From Paracoccus marcusii (lineage in GTDB: Bacteria > Pseudomonadota > Alphaproteobacteria > Rhodobacterales > Rhodobacteraceae), in contig NZ_VDDD01000016.1 of the NCBI RefSeq assembly GCF_006151785.1, positions 1-40,006 of the forward strand: a stretch of DNA of 40,006 nt, read 5' to 3'. Below the pieces are notes generated by a model. That model had not been told where the DNA came from. It was given only the letters and a program-made list of their open reading frames with translations, and made no database searches. Numbering within the stretch: the first letter of the stretch is position 1; every line of letters starts with the position of its first letter. Positions 16,307-27,478 of this stretch are shown here, one piece after another. A program made the translations under genes and the position numbers.

Positions 16307-17131
16307 ATGACGCATGTCGAAACCCGCCACGCGATCCACCCGGACCACGCCCGCGGCATGGACACCGCCCAACTGCGGCAGCATTTCCTGGTCGAGGGTC
16401 TGTTCGCCGCCGGTCAGATCCGCCTGACCTATACGCATTACGACCGCTTCGTGGTTGGCGGCGCGGTGCCGGACGGGGCGCCCCTGACCCTGGACGCCAT
16501 CGACGAGACCCGCACGCCCAGTTTTCTTGACCGCCGCGAGATGGGCATCGTCAATATCGGCGGGCCGGGCCGGGTGGAGGCCGCGGGGCAGGGTTGGGAC
16601 ATGGCCAATGGCGACGTGCTGTATCTGGGCATGGGTGCGGGGGCGGTGACGTTTTCGGGCGGGGGGCGGTTCTACATCACCTCGGCGCCCGCGCATCGTG
16701 CGCTGCCGCACCGGCTGATCACCGTCGATCAGGCCAAGAAGGTCGAGATGGGTGCGACCGCGACCTCGAACAAGCGCGTCATCAAGCAGTTCATCCACCC
16801 GCTGGTCATGGAAAGCTGCCAACTGGTGCTGGGCTATACCTCGTTGCAGGAAGGGTCGGTCTGGAACACCATTCCCGCCCACGTCCATGACCGCCGGATG
16901 GAGGCATACCTCTATCACGGCATGGCGCCGGAATCGCGGGTCCTGCACCTGATGGGCGAACCGCAAGAGACGCGCCACCTGTTCGTGGCCAACGAACAGG
17001 CGGTGCTGTCGCCGACCTGGTCGATCCATTCCGGCGCGGGCATTGGCGAATACACCTTCATCTGGGCGATGGCGGGGGACAATGTCGATTACACCGACAT
17101 GGACTTCATCCAGCCGGAGGACCTGCGGTGA
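16307..17131 (+). CDS. kduI: 5-dehydro-4-deoxy-D-glucuronate isomerase
   Basis: A 274-aa cytoplasmic isomerase that turns 5-keto-4-deoxyuronate into 2,5-diketo-3-deoxygluconate in unsaturated uronate breakdown. Zinc ligands are seen as His192 and His194 in IPAHVHDRRME, Glu199 in the same stretch, and His241 in WSIHSG; their spacing equals that of known KduI. FLDRREMGIVNIGGPG is another family block. AAAGGA precedes the ATG. Its stop overlaps the GTG start of kduD (GTGA). Confidence 0.96.
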   Translation: MTHVETRHAIHPDHARGMDTAQLRQHFLVEGLFAAGQIRLTYTHYDRFVVGGAVPDGAPLTLDAIDETRTPSFLDRREMGIVNIGGPGRVEAAGQGWDMANGDVLYLGMGAGAVTFSGGGRFYITSAPAHRALPHRLITVDQAKKVEMGATATSNKRVIKQFIHPLVMESCQLVLGYTSLQEGSVWNTIPAHVHDRRMEAYLYHGMAPESRVLHLMGEPQETRHLFVANEQAVLSPTWSIHSGAGIGEYTFIWAMAGDNVDYTDMDFIQPEDLR

Positions 17132-17868
17132 CCCCCTTTTCCCTTGAGGGACGCACAGCCCTGGTCACCGGCGCGAATACCGGCATCGGCCAGGCCATCG
17201 CCGTGGCCTTGGCGCAGGCCGGGGCGGACGTGATCGCCAGCGGCCGGCGCGACTGCGCCGAGACGGTGGCGATGATGGGCCAGGTGTCTGACAAGGCGGG
17301 GCGGTCGCTGACCTTGGATTTCGCCGATCCGATGGTGGCGCGTGACGTGTTCGCGGACCAGCCGATCGACATCCTGGTGAACAATGCGGGCATCATCCGC
17401 CGCGACGATGCGGTCGATTTCACCGAGGCCGATTGGGACGCGGTGATGGACGTGAATGCCAAGGCGCTGTTCTTCACCTGCCAGGCCTTCGCGCGCGCCG
17501 CCCTGCCACGGGGAAGGGGCAAGATCATCAACATCGCGTCGCTGCTGTCCTTTCAGGGCGGCATCCGGGTGCCGTCCTATACCGCGTCGAAACATGGCGT
17601 GGCGGGGCTGACCAAGCTGATGGCCAACGAATGGGCCGGGCGCGGCCTGAACGTCAACGCCATCGCCCCGGGCTATATCGAGACGAACAACACGCAGGCA
17701 CTGCGCGCCGATCCCGACCGCAGCCGCGCCATCCTGGAGCGCATCCCCGCCGGCCGGTGGGGTCGCCCCGAGGATATCGCCCAGACCGCCGTGTTCCTGG
17801 CCGCGCCCGCGTCCGATTACGTCAACGGCGCGATCCTCAACGTCGATGGAGGCTGGCTTGCCCGCTAG
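17128..17868 (+). CDS. kduD: 2-deoxy-D-gluconate 3-dehydrogenase (short-chain dehydrogenase)
   Basis: A 246-aa NAD-dependent SDR enzyme. The nucleotide-binding motif is TGANTGIG (residues 14-21), with NNAG following. The catalytic triad is Ser138, Tyr151 and Lys155 in SYTASKHG. It reduces 2,5-diketo-3-deoxygluconate to KDG. The GTG start at 17128 overlaps the kduI stop; GGAGG at 17116-17120 is the ribosome site. The pairing with kduI makes the assignment firm. Confidence 0.93.
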   Translation: MTPFSLEGRTALVTGANTGIGQAIAVALAQAGADVIASGRRDCAETVAMMGQVSDKAGRSLTLDFADPMVARDVFADQPIDILVNNAGIIRRDDAVDFTEADWDAVMDVNAKALFFTCQAFARAALPRGRGKIINIASLLSFQGGIRVPSYTASKHGVAGLTKLMANEWAGRGLNVNAIAPGYIETNNTQALRADPDRSRAILERIPAGRWGRPEDIAQTAVFLAAPASDYVNGAILNVDGGWLAR

Positions 17869-19270
17869 GTTGCACCATACCCCGTCCGCCGGACCCGCGG
17901 GCATCGTTCATCTGGGCCTGGGCGCGTTCTTTCGCGCGCATGGCGCCATCTATGTCGAACAGGCCATGGCGGCTTTTGGCGGTGACTGGGGGATCATCGG
18001 CGTGTCGTTGCAATCGCCCGGCACGCGCGACCGGCTGGCCCCGCAGGGCTGGGCCTATACCGCGCTGCAGCTGGGACCGGAGGGAGAGACCGCGCAGGTC
18101 GTCACCGTGCTGCGCGACGTTCTGCTCGCGCCCGAAAACCCCCAGGCCGTGCTGGACGCGATGACCGCACCCGCGGTACGGATCGTCAGCCTGACGGTCA
18201 CCGAAAAGGGCTATTGCCATGAGCCTTCCACGGGGCGGCTGAACGCCGATCACCCCGACATCCGCCATGATCTGGACAATCCGCTGCCCAGATCGGCGCC
18301 GGGTTTTCTTGTCCGGGCCCTGCAGGCGCGTCGCGCGGCGGGCATCCCGCCCTTCACCGTGCTGTGCTGCGACAACCTGCCGGAAAACGGCCATGTCGTG
18401 CGTGGCGTCGTGCTGGACCTGGCGCGGCTGATCGACCCCGATCTGGCCGTCTGGATCGAGGCGCAAGGGGCCTTCCCCTCGACCATGGTGGACCGCATCG
18501 TTCCGGCGACCACGCCCACTGATCTGGACCGGGTCGAGACCCTGACGGGCCGGCGCGACGAAGCCCCGGTGATGCACGAACCCTTCCGCCAATGGGTGGT
18601 CGAGGATCGGTTCTGCAACGGCCGCCCGGATCTGGGCGCGGTCGGTGTGCAGCTGGTCGACGACGTGACGCCGTTCGAGCACATGAAGCTGCGGATGCTG
18701 AACGGCACCCATTCCAGCCTAGCTTATCTGGGCTATCTGGCCGGGCACCAGACCATCGCCGACACGATGGCCGACCCGGTGATGGCGCAATTCGTCGACC
18801 GTCTGTGGCGGTCCGAGATCATCCCGGCGCTGACGCCGCCGCCGGGCACCGATCTTGCGGCCTATGCCGACGCGCTGGCGGCGCGCTATGCCAATCCGGC
18901 GATCCGTCACCGAACCTGGCAGATCGCCATGGACGGCAGCCAGAAGCTGCCGCAGCGCATCCTTGGCACCATCGCCGAAGGCCGCGCCGCCGGGCGGCCC
19001 GTACCGGGGCTGACCTTGGCCGTGGCGGCCTGGATGCGCTATGCCTCGGGTCGCGACGAGACGTGCGGGGCGATCGAGGTCAAGGACCCGCTGGCCCTGC
19101 AGATGGCCGCGCTGTGGCGCGACGATCCGGCGGCGACGGTCGACGGGTTCCTGGCCCTGTCGCAGGTCTTTCCCGCCGTACTGCGCGACGATGCGGGGTT
19201 CCGCGCGGACCTGACCGATGCGCTGACCCGGCTGGTGCGTGATGGCGCGCGGGTCGCCGCAAGTGGCTGA
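17846..19270 (+). CDS. uxuB: Fructuronate reductase / mannitol dehydrogenase family protein (UxuB-like)
   Basis: A polyol-type long-chain dehydrogenase of up to 474 aa. The nucleotide-binding segment is GIVHLGLGAFFRAH. The catalytic region includes VTEKGYCHEP, the DNLPENG block, KLRMLNGTHSSLAYLGYLAGH and DGSQKLPQRIL. These match the UxuB/MtlD branch rather than E. coli-type UxaB. The expected reaction is fructuronate plus NADH to mannonate, or the tagaturonate equivalent. The ATG at 17846 lies inside kduD; a TTG at 17858, with GGAGG 5 nt upstream, is an equally good start. The operon holds altronate dehydratase but no mannonate dehydratase, so the true substrate may be tagaturonate. Confidence 0.85.
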   Translation: MEAGLPARLHHTPSAGPAGIVHLGLGAFFRAHGAIYVEQAMAAFGGDWGIIGVSLQSPGTRDRLAPQGWAYTALQLGPEGETAQVVTVLRDVLLAPENPQAVLDAMTAPAVRIVSLTVTEKGYCHEPSTGRLNADHPDIRHDLDNPLPRSAPGFLVRALQARRAAGIPPFTVLCCDNLPENGHVVRGVVLDLARLIDPDLAVWIEAQGAFPSTMVDRIVPATTPTDLDRVETLTGRRDEAPVMHEPFRQWVVEDRFCNGRPDLGAVGVQLVDDVTPFEHMKLRMLNGTHSSLAYLGYLAGHQTIADTMADPVMAQFVDRLWRSEIIPALTPPPGTDLAAYADALAARYANPAIRHRTWQIAMDGSQKLPQRILGTIAEGRAAGRPVPGLTLAVAAWMRYASGRDETCGAIEVKDPLALQMAALWRDDPAATVDGFLALSQVFPAVLRDDAGFRADLTDALTRLVRDGARVAASG

Positions 19271-20738
19271 ACCGCTGGTCCTGAATCCGTCGGACACCGT
19301 CGCCATCCTGACCGCGCGCGGCTTGGCGCCTGCCGGACACAAGATCGCCCGCACGGACATCGCGCGGGGGGCGGCGGTGGTGAAGTACGGGCAGGTCATC
19401 GGCTATGCCACCTGCGACATCGCGTCGGGCGATCACGTTCACAGCCACAACCTGGCCTTTGGCGATCACGACCGCGACCAGACCCCCGGCGCCGGGCTTG
19501 CGGCCGCGCGGGCGGCTCTTGACCGGCATCGCGGGCGGGAATTGCAGTTTCAGGGCTATCACCGCGACGGCGGACAGGTCGGCACGCGCAACTTCGTGGC
19601 GCTGGTGGCGACGGTCAACTGTTCGGCGACGGTCATCCGCCGCGCCGCCGACGAATTGCAGGCCGAGGGCGCGCTGGCCGATTATCCGAACGTGGACGGG
19701 GTGGTGGCCTTTGCCCATGGATCGGGCTGCGGGATGGCCGACAGCGGACCGGGCTGGATCGCGCTGCAGCGGGTGCTGACCGGGCATGCCGGGCACCCGA
19801 ACGTCGGGGCCGCACTGTTCGTGGGTCTGGGCTGCGAGGTGATGCAGATCGCCCGCATGAAGCAGGAGCTGGGACAGGCCGCGCGCTTTCATGGGCTGAC
19901 GATCCAGGACAACGGCGGCACCCGCGCGACCATCGACGCCATCAAGGCCCGTGTCCGCCAGATGCTGCCGCAGGTCAATGCGGTGACGCGCGCACCCGCC
20001 CCGGCATCGGCCCTGCGGATCGGGCTGCAATGCGGCGGGTCGGACGGATTTTCGGGCATCACGGCAAACCCGGCACTTGGGGTGGCCTGCGATATCATGG
20101 CCGCGCAGGGCGCATCGGTCGTGCTCTCCGAGACGCCCGAGATCCACGGCGCGGAACGCCTGCTGCTGGACCGCGCCGCCGACCCCGCATTGGCCGACCG
20201 GCTGCTGGCCCGCCTGCGCTGGTGGGAGGGGTATGCCGCGATGAACGGTGCCTCGCTGGACAACAATCCCAGCCCCGGCAACAAGGCGGGCGGGCTGACG
20301 ACGATCCTTGAGAAATCCCTGGGCGCGGTGGCCAAGGCGGGCGCCACGCCGCTGAACGCCGTGCTGGATTATGCCGAACCCATCACCGCGCCGGGCCTGA
20401 ACTTCATGGACACGCCGGGTTACGACCCGGTCTCGGCCACGGGTCAGATCGCCGGGGGTGCGCAGCTGATCGTGTTCACCACCGGGCGCGGATCAGCCTT
20501 CGGGTCGAAACCCGCGCCCACCCTCAAGCTGGCGACGAACGATGCCCTGTTCGCCGCAATGCGCGACGACATGGACCTGAACTGCGGCGACGTGCTGTCC
20601 GGTGTCAGCCTTGACGACAAGGGCCGCCAGATCGTCGATCTGATCCTGCGCACCGCCTCGGGCCAGGTCACCCGAAGCGAGGCCCTGGGCCTGGGCGATC
20701 ACGAGTTTCTGCCCTGGCAGATCGGCGCGGTGCTGTAG
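19263..20738 (+). CDS. uxaA: Altronate dehydratase
   Basis: A 491-aa dehydratase that converts D-altronate to 2-keto-3-deoxygluconate. The N-terminal SAF domain (about 5-90) holds VKYGQVIGYATCDI. The large UxaA domain has TVNCSATVIRR, HGSGCGMADSG, LQCGGSDGFSGITANPA, DNNPSPGNKAGGLTTI, and NFMDTPGYDP with FTTGRGSAFG. The length equals that of the E. coli enzyme. The start is taken as GTG 19263, overlapping the previous stop by 8 nt; 19242 (ATG) is an alternative. It is the last gene of the plus-strand uronate operon and directly abuts kdgK on the other strand. Confidence 0.94.
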   Translation: MAEPLVLNPSDTVAILTARGLAPAGHKIARTDIARGAAVVKYGQVIGYATCDIASGDHVHSHNLAFGDHDRDQTPGAGLAAARAALDRHRGRELQFQGYHRDGGQVGTRNFVALVATVNCSATVIRRAADELQAEGALADYPNVDGVVAFAHGSGCGMADSGPGWIALQRVLTGHAGHPNVGAALFVGLGCEVMQIARMKQELGQAARFHGLTIQDNGGTRATIDAIKARVRQMLPQVNAVTRAPAPASALRIGLQCGGSDGFSGITANPALGVACDIMAAQGASVVLSETPEIHGAERLLLDRAADPALADRLLARLRWWEGYAAMNGASLDNNPSPGNKAGGLTTILEKSLGAVAKAGATPLNAVLDYAEPITAPGLNFMDTPGYDPVSATGQIAGGAQLIVFTTGRGSAFGSKPAPTLKLATNDALFAAMRDDMDLNCGDVLSGVSLDDKGRQIVDLILRTASGQVTRSEALGLGDHEFLPWQIGAVL

Positions 20739-21671
20739 TCAGCGCCGCGCGTCCTCGACCGCCTGCCGGATCAACGCGCCCGGATGGCGGATCACCTGTC
20801 GCCCAAGCGCGTGCCCGGCCCGGATGGCACCGGCGCAATCGGCCCCCGTCAGCCGTGCCGCCAGATAGCCCGCATTGAAGCTGTCGCCCGCGGCGGTGCT
20901 GTCGACCGGGCTCTCGACGCTGAGATCGTCGATGTGGCCCGCACCATCGCGCCCACCGAACCGGATCGGCCCACCGCCATTCTTGACCACCACCTGGCCC
21001 GCGCCCAGGGCCAGATAGCGGTCCAGCGTCGCCTGCGGATCGGCATCGCCGAACAGCGCGGCCTCGTCGTCGAAGCTGGGCAGGACCAGATCCGCGCGGC
21101 CGGCGGCGTCCTGCGTGACCGCACGCATGGTGTCCGCGTCGGCCCAAAGGCGCGGCCGCAGGTTGGTGTCGAAGACGACCGTGGTGCCGGCCTGCCGCGC
21201 CCGGTCCAGCGCCTGCATCAGGCCGATGCGTCCCTGCGGGGGCAGGATCGCCAGCGTGATCCCCGACAGATAGGCCATTGCGCAGCCCTGAAGGGCGGCG
21301 TGCAGCAGGGTCGGGTCGTCGGCCAGCCGCCGCGCCGCGGACGTGTCGCGCCAGTAGGAGAAGCTGCGTTCCCCGTTCGTCAGGCTGATCGCATAGAGGC
21401 CGATCTCGGCATCGGGCTGACGGCTGACATGGGCGGTGCCCAGCCCTTCGGCCCGCAGGAACTCGACCATCCGGGTCGAAAAGTCGCCCGTGCCGACCCG
21501 CGTCAGATAGTCGACCTGCCAGGCGTCGTCCAACAGGCGGCGCAGATACCAGGCCGTGTTCAGCGTGTCGCCGGCAAAGCCCATCCGCCACAGGTCCGGA
21601 TCGGGGGCGCGTGACATCTCGACCATGGCCTCGCCGATGGACAGGATGCGGATAGGGTCGGCTTGCGGCAT
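20739..21671 (-). CDS. kdgK: 2-dehydro-3-deoxygluconokinase (PfkB family sugar kinase)
   Basis: A 310-aa PfkB-type kinase that phosphorylates KDG to KDPG. It opens with ILSIGEAMVEMSR and FAGDTLNTAWYLRRLL, where KDG kinases carry the substrate glycine-asparagine pair. YWRDTSAARRL and FDTNLRPRLW are typical of KdgK. The second PfkB motif is DSTAAGDSFNAGYLAARL, with the catalytic Asp. It lies 13 nt downstream of the GntR gene and is convergent with uxaA, which makes its substrate. Confidence 0.93.
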   Translation of the reverse strand: MPQADPIRILSIGEAMVEMSRAPDPDLWRMGFAGDTLNTAWYLRRLLDDAWQVDYLTRVGTGDFSTRMVEFLRAEGLGTAHVSRQPDAEIGLYAISLTNGERSFSYWRDTSAARRLADDPTLLHAALQGCAMAYLSGITLAILPPQGRIGLMQALDRARQAGTTVVFDTNLRPRLWADADTMRAVTQDAAGRADLVLPSFDDEAALFGDADPQATLDRYLALGAGQVVVKNGGGPIRFGGRDGAGHIDDLSVESPVDSTAAGDSFNAGYLAARLTGADCAGAIRAGHALGRQVIRHPGALIRQAVEDARR

Positions 21672-21684
21672 GCTTCGGGACCTT

Positions 21685-22347
21685 TCAGTCGGTGAAATAG
21701 TCGGGATGCGCCGCGGCCATCTGCGGCAGTTCGGTCAGCATCTGGCGCAGATGCGTGCGGATGGCATCTTCGGCGCCATCGGCGTCGCCGGCCTGCAGCG
21801 CGGTCAGGACGGCACGGTGCTGGGCGATGGTCTGGCTGCGGTCGAAGACGCGCATCGACAGGTGCCGCAGGCGGTTCATCTGGGCCTTGAGCCGTTCCAG
21901 ATCCTGCCAGACGGCGCCCTGATCCGCCGCCAGGGCCATGGCCCGGTGGAACCGGTCGTCCGATTCGATGAACCCCGGCACGTCGCCTTCGACATCGCAC
22001 CTTTCCTGCACGGTCAGTTCGGCGGCCATCGCGGTCAGGTCGGGGCGGGTGGCGGCCACATGGCGGGCCAGGTCGCTTTCCACCGCCTCGCGGATGAAGC
22101 GCGCCGACAGCACCGCCCGCATCGAGATGCGCCCGATATAGGTGCCCCGTTGGGGCAGCACTTCGGCCAACCCATCGGCGGCAAGCCGGATGAAGGCCTC
22201 GCGCACGGGTTGGCGCGACAGGTTGACCTGGGCCGCGATCTCGGTCTCCGACAGGCGCGTGCCCGGCAGCAGGTCGCCGCGCAGGACGCAGCGGTACAAC
22301 CAGTCATGGACCTGCTGGGCGGTCGTGGCAGCGCGGATCGGAATCAT
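21685..22347 (-). CDS. GntR-family (FadR subgroup) regulator
   Basis: A 220-aa regulator with an N-terminal winged helix (QVNLSRQPVREAFIRLAADG) and a C-terminal FCD domain with ESDDRFHRAMALAAD and QHRAVLTALQAGD. It is co-transcribed with kdgK. The recognition helices differ from those of the GntR protein at 10878-11579, so the two regulators probably bind different sites. A repeated ATACCA lies upstream of its start. Confidence 0.9.
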   Translation of the reverse strand: MIPIRAATTAQQVHDWLYRCVLRGDLLPGTRLSETEIAAQVNLSRQPVREAFIRLAADGLAEVLPQRGTYIGRISMRAVLSARFIREAVESDLARHVAATRPDLTAMAAELTVQERCDVEGDVPGFIESDDRFHRAMALAADQGAVWQDLERLKAQMNRLRHLSMRVFDRSQTIAQHRAVLTALQAGDADGAEDAIRTHLRQMLTELPQMAAAHPDYFTD

Positions 22348-22370
22348 GTCAGGCCCTTTTCGGCAAATTT

Positions 22371-22389
22371 ATACCATACTTCCATACCA
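22371..22389. promoter_or_regulatory. Candidate GntR operator (ATACCA direct repeat)
   Basis: ATACCA occurs at 22371-22376 and again at 22384-22389, 13 bp apart, in an AT-rich island 24 nt upstream of the gntR start. Read on the other strand this is TGGTAT, the half-site seen in UxuR/ExuR-type operators of enterobacteria. Autoregulation of the gntR-kdgK operon is likely. Confidence 0.4.
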
Positions 22390-22506
22390 GTAAAGAGCAT
22401 CGGTCGGTCGATAGCATTTTAGAAAGGATTCGCTGCCAGAATGGCGCAGCGGACGTCAAGATGACGCGACACCGCAACCCCGACCAACCCTGTCGACGGC
22501 AGTTTC

Positions 22507-22961
22507 ATGAAGATCGCAGCCCTTTCCCTTTTGCTTGCGCTGGCGGGTCCGGCGCTGGCCGACGATCCGTTGCTGACCGTCGTCGGTCTGGACGGCACGC
22601 AGACCTATGATCAGGCGGCGCTTCAGGCGTTTGGGCCGGTTAGCTTTGCCACCTCGACCATCTGGACGGAGGGGCAGCCGACCTTCACCGGGGTCCCGCT
22701 GCAGACGATCCTGACCGATGCAGGCATCGATCAGGGCACGGTCTCGGCCGTGGCGATCAACGATTACGCGGTACAGATTCCCGTGGACGAGGTGACGGCG
22801 GATTATCCCATCGTCGCGTTCCAGCAGGACGGGCAGGCGATGTCCGTGCGCGACAAGGGGCCGCTCTGGGTCATCTATCCCTATGACTCCGATCCTGCGC
22901 TGCAGTCCGAAGTGACCTATGCCCGCAGCATCTGGCAGCTGGTCCGGATCGAGGCCGTGAG

Positions 22962-22965
<4 letters not shown>
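22507..22965 (+). CDS. Periplasmic molybdopterin-oxidoreductase-fold protein without the Mo-binding cysteine
   Basis: A 152-aa exported protein with a Sec signal (residues 1-18, LALAGPALA). The body resembles the sulfite-oxidase/YedY molybdopterin-binding fold: TFTGVPLQTILTDAGI, AINDYAVQIPVDEV, IVAFQQDGQAMSVRDKGPLWVIYPYD. The family's Mo-coordinating cysteine should lie shortly before the GVPL motif, but the whole protein contains no cysteine, so enzyme activity is unlikely. Its stop overlaps the GTG start of a membrane hybrid kinase (GTGA), which suggests that it is the periplasmic sensing partner of that kinase. Confidence 0.75.
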
Positions 22966-25187
<2,222 letters not shown>

Positions 25188-25317
25188 TCGGCCGCGTGCC
25201 CCTGCATCTGTTGCAGAATCTCCGGGGTGGGCCGTCAACCTTGCGGCGGGGGCTTGGGGGAAGGCACGCGCGGGGCTATTGTCGCTGAAAAGGCCAATAC
25301 AAGCACGAGGCAGCAGC

Positions 25318-25890
25318 ATGTCCACGAATCGTCCCTTCGGCGACCGAAGAACCTTCCTTCAGGGTCTTGCGGCGACGGGCGTCCTGATCCCCGCCATGGC
25401 CTATGGCCAGGAAAACCCGGGACCGCAGCGCAACCAGTCGTCGTTCCGCGCGCGGCATTGGCAGGATTTCTATCCGTCCTTGGGCAAGGGGGTTCTGCTG
25501 GCCGACGTGACCTCGCGCGCGGTGCATTTCTGGTCGGGTGACGAAAGCGTGCATTTCGTCTTTCCCTGCGCGATCCCGATGACAGACGAACTGACCCGCC
25601 GCGGCCAGACCGAGATCGTGCGCAAGGTCGCCAACCCGCCCTGGACGCCCACGCCCAGCATGCGCGTCAAGGATCCGACCCTGCCGCAGCGGGTCGAGGG
25701 GGGCGCGCCCGAAAACCCGTTGGGCAAGTTCGGCCTGTACCTGGGCTGGCCGGCCTATCTGGTCCACGGCACCCATGACACGCGCAAGATCGGGCGGCGG
25801 TCGTCGTCGGGCTGCTATGGCCTGTATAACGAGCATGTCGAAAAGCTGTATGCGGTCGCAGAGATCGGCACACAGGTGACGGTGTTCTGA
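25318..25890 (+). CDS. L,D-transpeptidase (YkuD family)
   Basis: A 190-aa exported peptidoglycan enzyme. The N-terminus has a twin-arginine-like signal (DRRTFLQGLAATGVLIPAMA, cleavage near AYGQ). The catalytic core shows His150 in VHGTHDT and Cys166 in SSSGCYGLYN, with IGRRSS between. This matches the YkuD pattern HG...SxGC, although the usual IRM/IRL after the cysteine is YGL. It likely cross-links or anchors proteins to peptidoglycan in the periplasm. It is a monocistronic gene 130 nt after the hybrid kinase; that gap shows no clear promoter. Confidence 0.88.
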   Translation: MSTNRPFGDRRTFLQGLAATGVLIPAMAYGQENPGPQRNQSSFRARHWQDFYPSLGKGVLLADVTSRAVHFWSGDESVHFVFPCAIPMTDELTRRGQTEIVRKVANPPWTPTPSMRVKDPTLPQRVEGGAPENPLGKFGLYLGWPAYLVHGTHDTRKIGRRSSSGCYGLYNEHVEKLYAVAEIGTQVTVF

Positions 25891-25900
25891 TCGCCAGGGC

Positions 25901-25923
25901 GGGGCGCATGGCGCCCTGCCTTT
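25901..25923. terminator. Hairpin between convergent genes
   Basis: GGGCGC (25902-25907) pairs with GCGCCC (25911-25916) across ATG, extendable by a G-U pair, and is followed by GCCTTTC. It lies in the 32-nt gap between the L,D-transpeptidase and aldehyde dehydrogenase stops and probably serves the plus-strand gene. Confidence 0.55.
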
Positions 25924-27380
25924 CAACCGTGGTGGATCGCGATGGTCTTGGTGCGGGTGAAGCCGTACAGCGCCTCGAACCCCTTTTCGCGACCATGCCC
26001 CGACTTGCCGATGCCGCCGAAGGGCAGCTCGACCCCGCCCCCCGCGCCATAGTTGTTGATGAAGACCTGGCCGCAGTTCAGCCGGCCCGCCAGGCGCAGC
26101 TGTCGCGCCCCGTCGCGGGTCCAGATGCCGGCGACCAGTCCGTAATCGGTGCCATTGGCAATGCGAAGGGCCTCCGCCTCGTCGGCAAAGGGCATCATGA
26201 CCTGCACCGGACCAAAGATCTCCTGCTGCGCTAAGGTGTGATCGGGGGGTACGTCCGCAAACAGCGTGGGTCGCACGAAATGGCCGCCGGCCGCCGCGTC
26301 AGGATGCAGGCGCCCCTGAGCCGCCAAGGTCAGTTCGCGGGTGCCAAGATCGATGAAATCCTGCACCAGTCGCCTCTGGCGCGCCGACACCAGCGGACCC
26401 AGGTCGTGGCTGTCGGGCGCCGGTCCGGCCACAAGCCCGTTGAAGATGTCGGACATGCGGCGACGCACCTCGTCGTAGACACCGGCCTGCACCAGGACGC
26501 GCGACGCGGCCGAACAGGTCTGCCCGGCATTCTGCATGCAGGCCCCGACCAGAACCGGGATCGCCCGGTCCAGGTCAGCATCGTCAAAGACGATCTGGGG
26601 CGACTTGCCCCCCAGTTCCAGCGTTACGGGCACGGCGTTGGCCGCCGCCGCGCGCTGAATGCCGGCTCCGGTCCCGACCGAGCCGGTGAAGGACAGATGA
26701 TGCACGCCCGGATGTGCGGACAGTGCCGCGCCCACCTCGGCCCCCAGGCCGGTCACGACGTTCAACGCGCCGGGAGGCAGGCCCGCCTGATGGGCGATCT
26801 GCGCAAAGACCAGGGCCGAGAGCGACGCATCCTCGGCCGGCTTCAGCACCACGGCATTGCCCGCGGCAAGCGCCGCCGCGACGGCCCGGCCCAGGATCTG
26901 CATGGGATAGTTCCATGGGATGATGATCCCGCAGACGCCATGCGGCTCGCGCAGGGTATAGGCGGTATAGCCCTGCTGATAGGGAATCGTGCTGCCCATC
27001 AGCTTGTCCGCCGCACCGCCGTAGAACTCCAGATAGCGGGCCAGGGCCACCGAATCGCGGCGCGACTGGTCCAGCGGCTTGCCCACGTCCAGCGTCTCGA
27101 TCATCGCAAGATCCTCGGCCCGGTCCAGGACCAGGGCGGACATCCGCGTCAGGATGCGCCCGCGGTCGGTGGCGGTCAGCGCCCCCCAGGGGCCGTCCAA
27201 GGCGGCGCGGGCGGCGGCGACGGCGGCGTCGACATCGGCCGGGGTGCCGCGACCGATCACCCCGATGGCATCGCCGGTCGACGGATCCTCGACCGGCAGG
27301 GCGCCGCCTTGGGGGCGGGTCCAGTGGCCATCCACGAAGATCAGGCTGGTGTCGATGCGGGTCAGATCGTCGATGATCAT
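25923..27380 (-). CDS. NAD(P)-dependent aldehyde dehydrogenase
   Basis: A 485-aa cytoplasmic aldehyde dehydrogenase. Visible motifs are IIPWNYPMQI (cofactor site), FTGSVGTG, the glutamate motif LELGGKSPQIV, and the catalytic Cys289 in NAGQTCSAASRV. EIFGPVQ and LPFGGIGKSGHGREKG complete the family pattern. The closest-looking groups act on betaine aldehyde, aminoaldehydes or succinic semialdehyde; the substrate cannot be settled. It is divergent from the beta-hydroxyacid dehydrogenase gene. Confidence 0.9.
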   Translation of the reverse strand: MIIDDLTRIDTSLIFVDGHWTRPQGGALPVEDPSTGDAIGVIGRGTPADVDAAVAAARAALDGPWGALTATDRGRILTRMSALVLDRAEDLAMIETLDVGKPLDQSRRDSVALARYLEFYGGAADKLMGSTIPYQQGYTAYTLREPHGVCGIIIPWNYPMQILGRAVAAALAAGNAVVLKPAEDASLSALVFAQIAHQAGLPPGALNVVTGLGAEVGAALSAHPGVHHLSFTGSVGTGAGIQRAAAANAVPVTLELGGKSPQIVFDDADLDRAIPVLVGACMQNAGQTCSAASRVLVQAGVYDEVRRRMSDIFNGLVAGPAPDSHDLGPLVSARQRRLVQDFIDLGTRELTLAAQGRLHPDAAAGGHFVRPTLFADVPPDHTLAQQEIFGPVQVMMPFADEAEALRIANGTDYGLVAGIWTRDGARQLRLAGRLNCGQVFINNYGAGGGVELPFGGIGKSGHGREKGFEALYGFTRTKTIAIHHG

Positions 27381-27410
27381 GCTGCAGTCCTGTGGTCGGT
27401 GGAAAAATTG

Positions 27411-27455
27411 CGTCCGGTCACCTTGTGGCCCGGACGGCCAGCGCCCAAGCTGGCC
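27411..27455. promoter_or_regulatory. Two adjacent inverted repeats in divergent promoter
   Basis: CGTCCGG (27411-27417) faces CCGGACG (27430-27436), and GGCCAG (27436-27441) faces CTGGCC (27450-27455). Both lie in the 98-nt region between the divergent aldehyde dehydrogenase and beta-hydroxyacid dehydrogenase genes. They may be operator sites or leader hairpins. Confidence 0.3.
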
Positions 27456-27478
27456 CCCCGGCAGGACAGGAGGAGACG

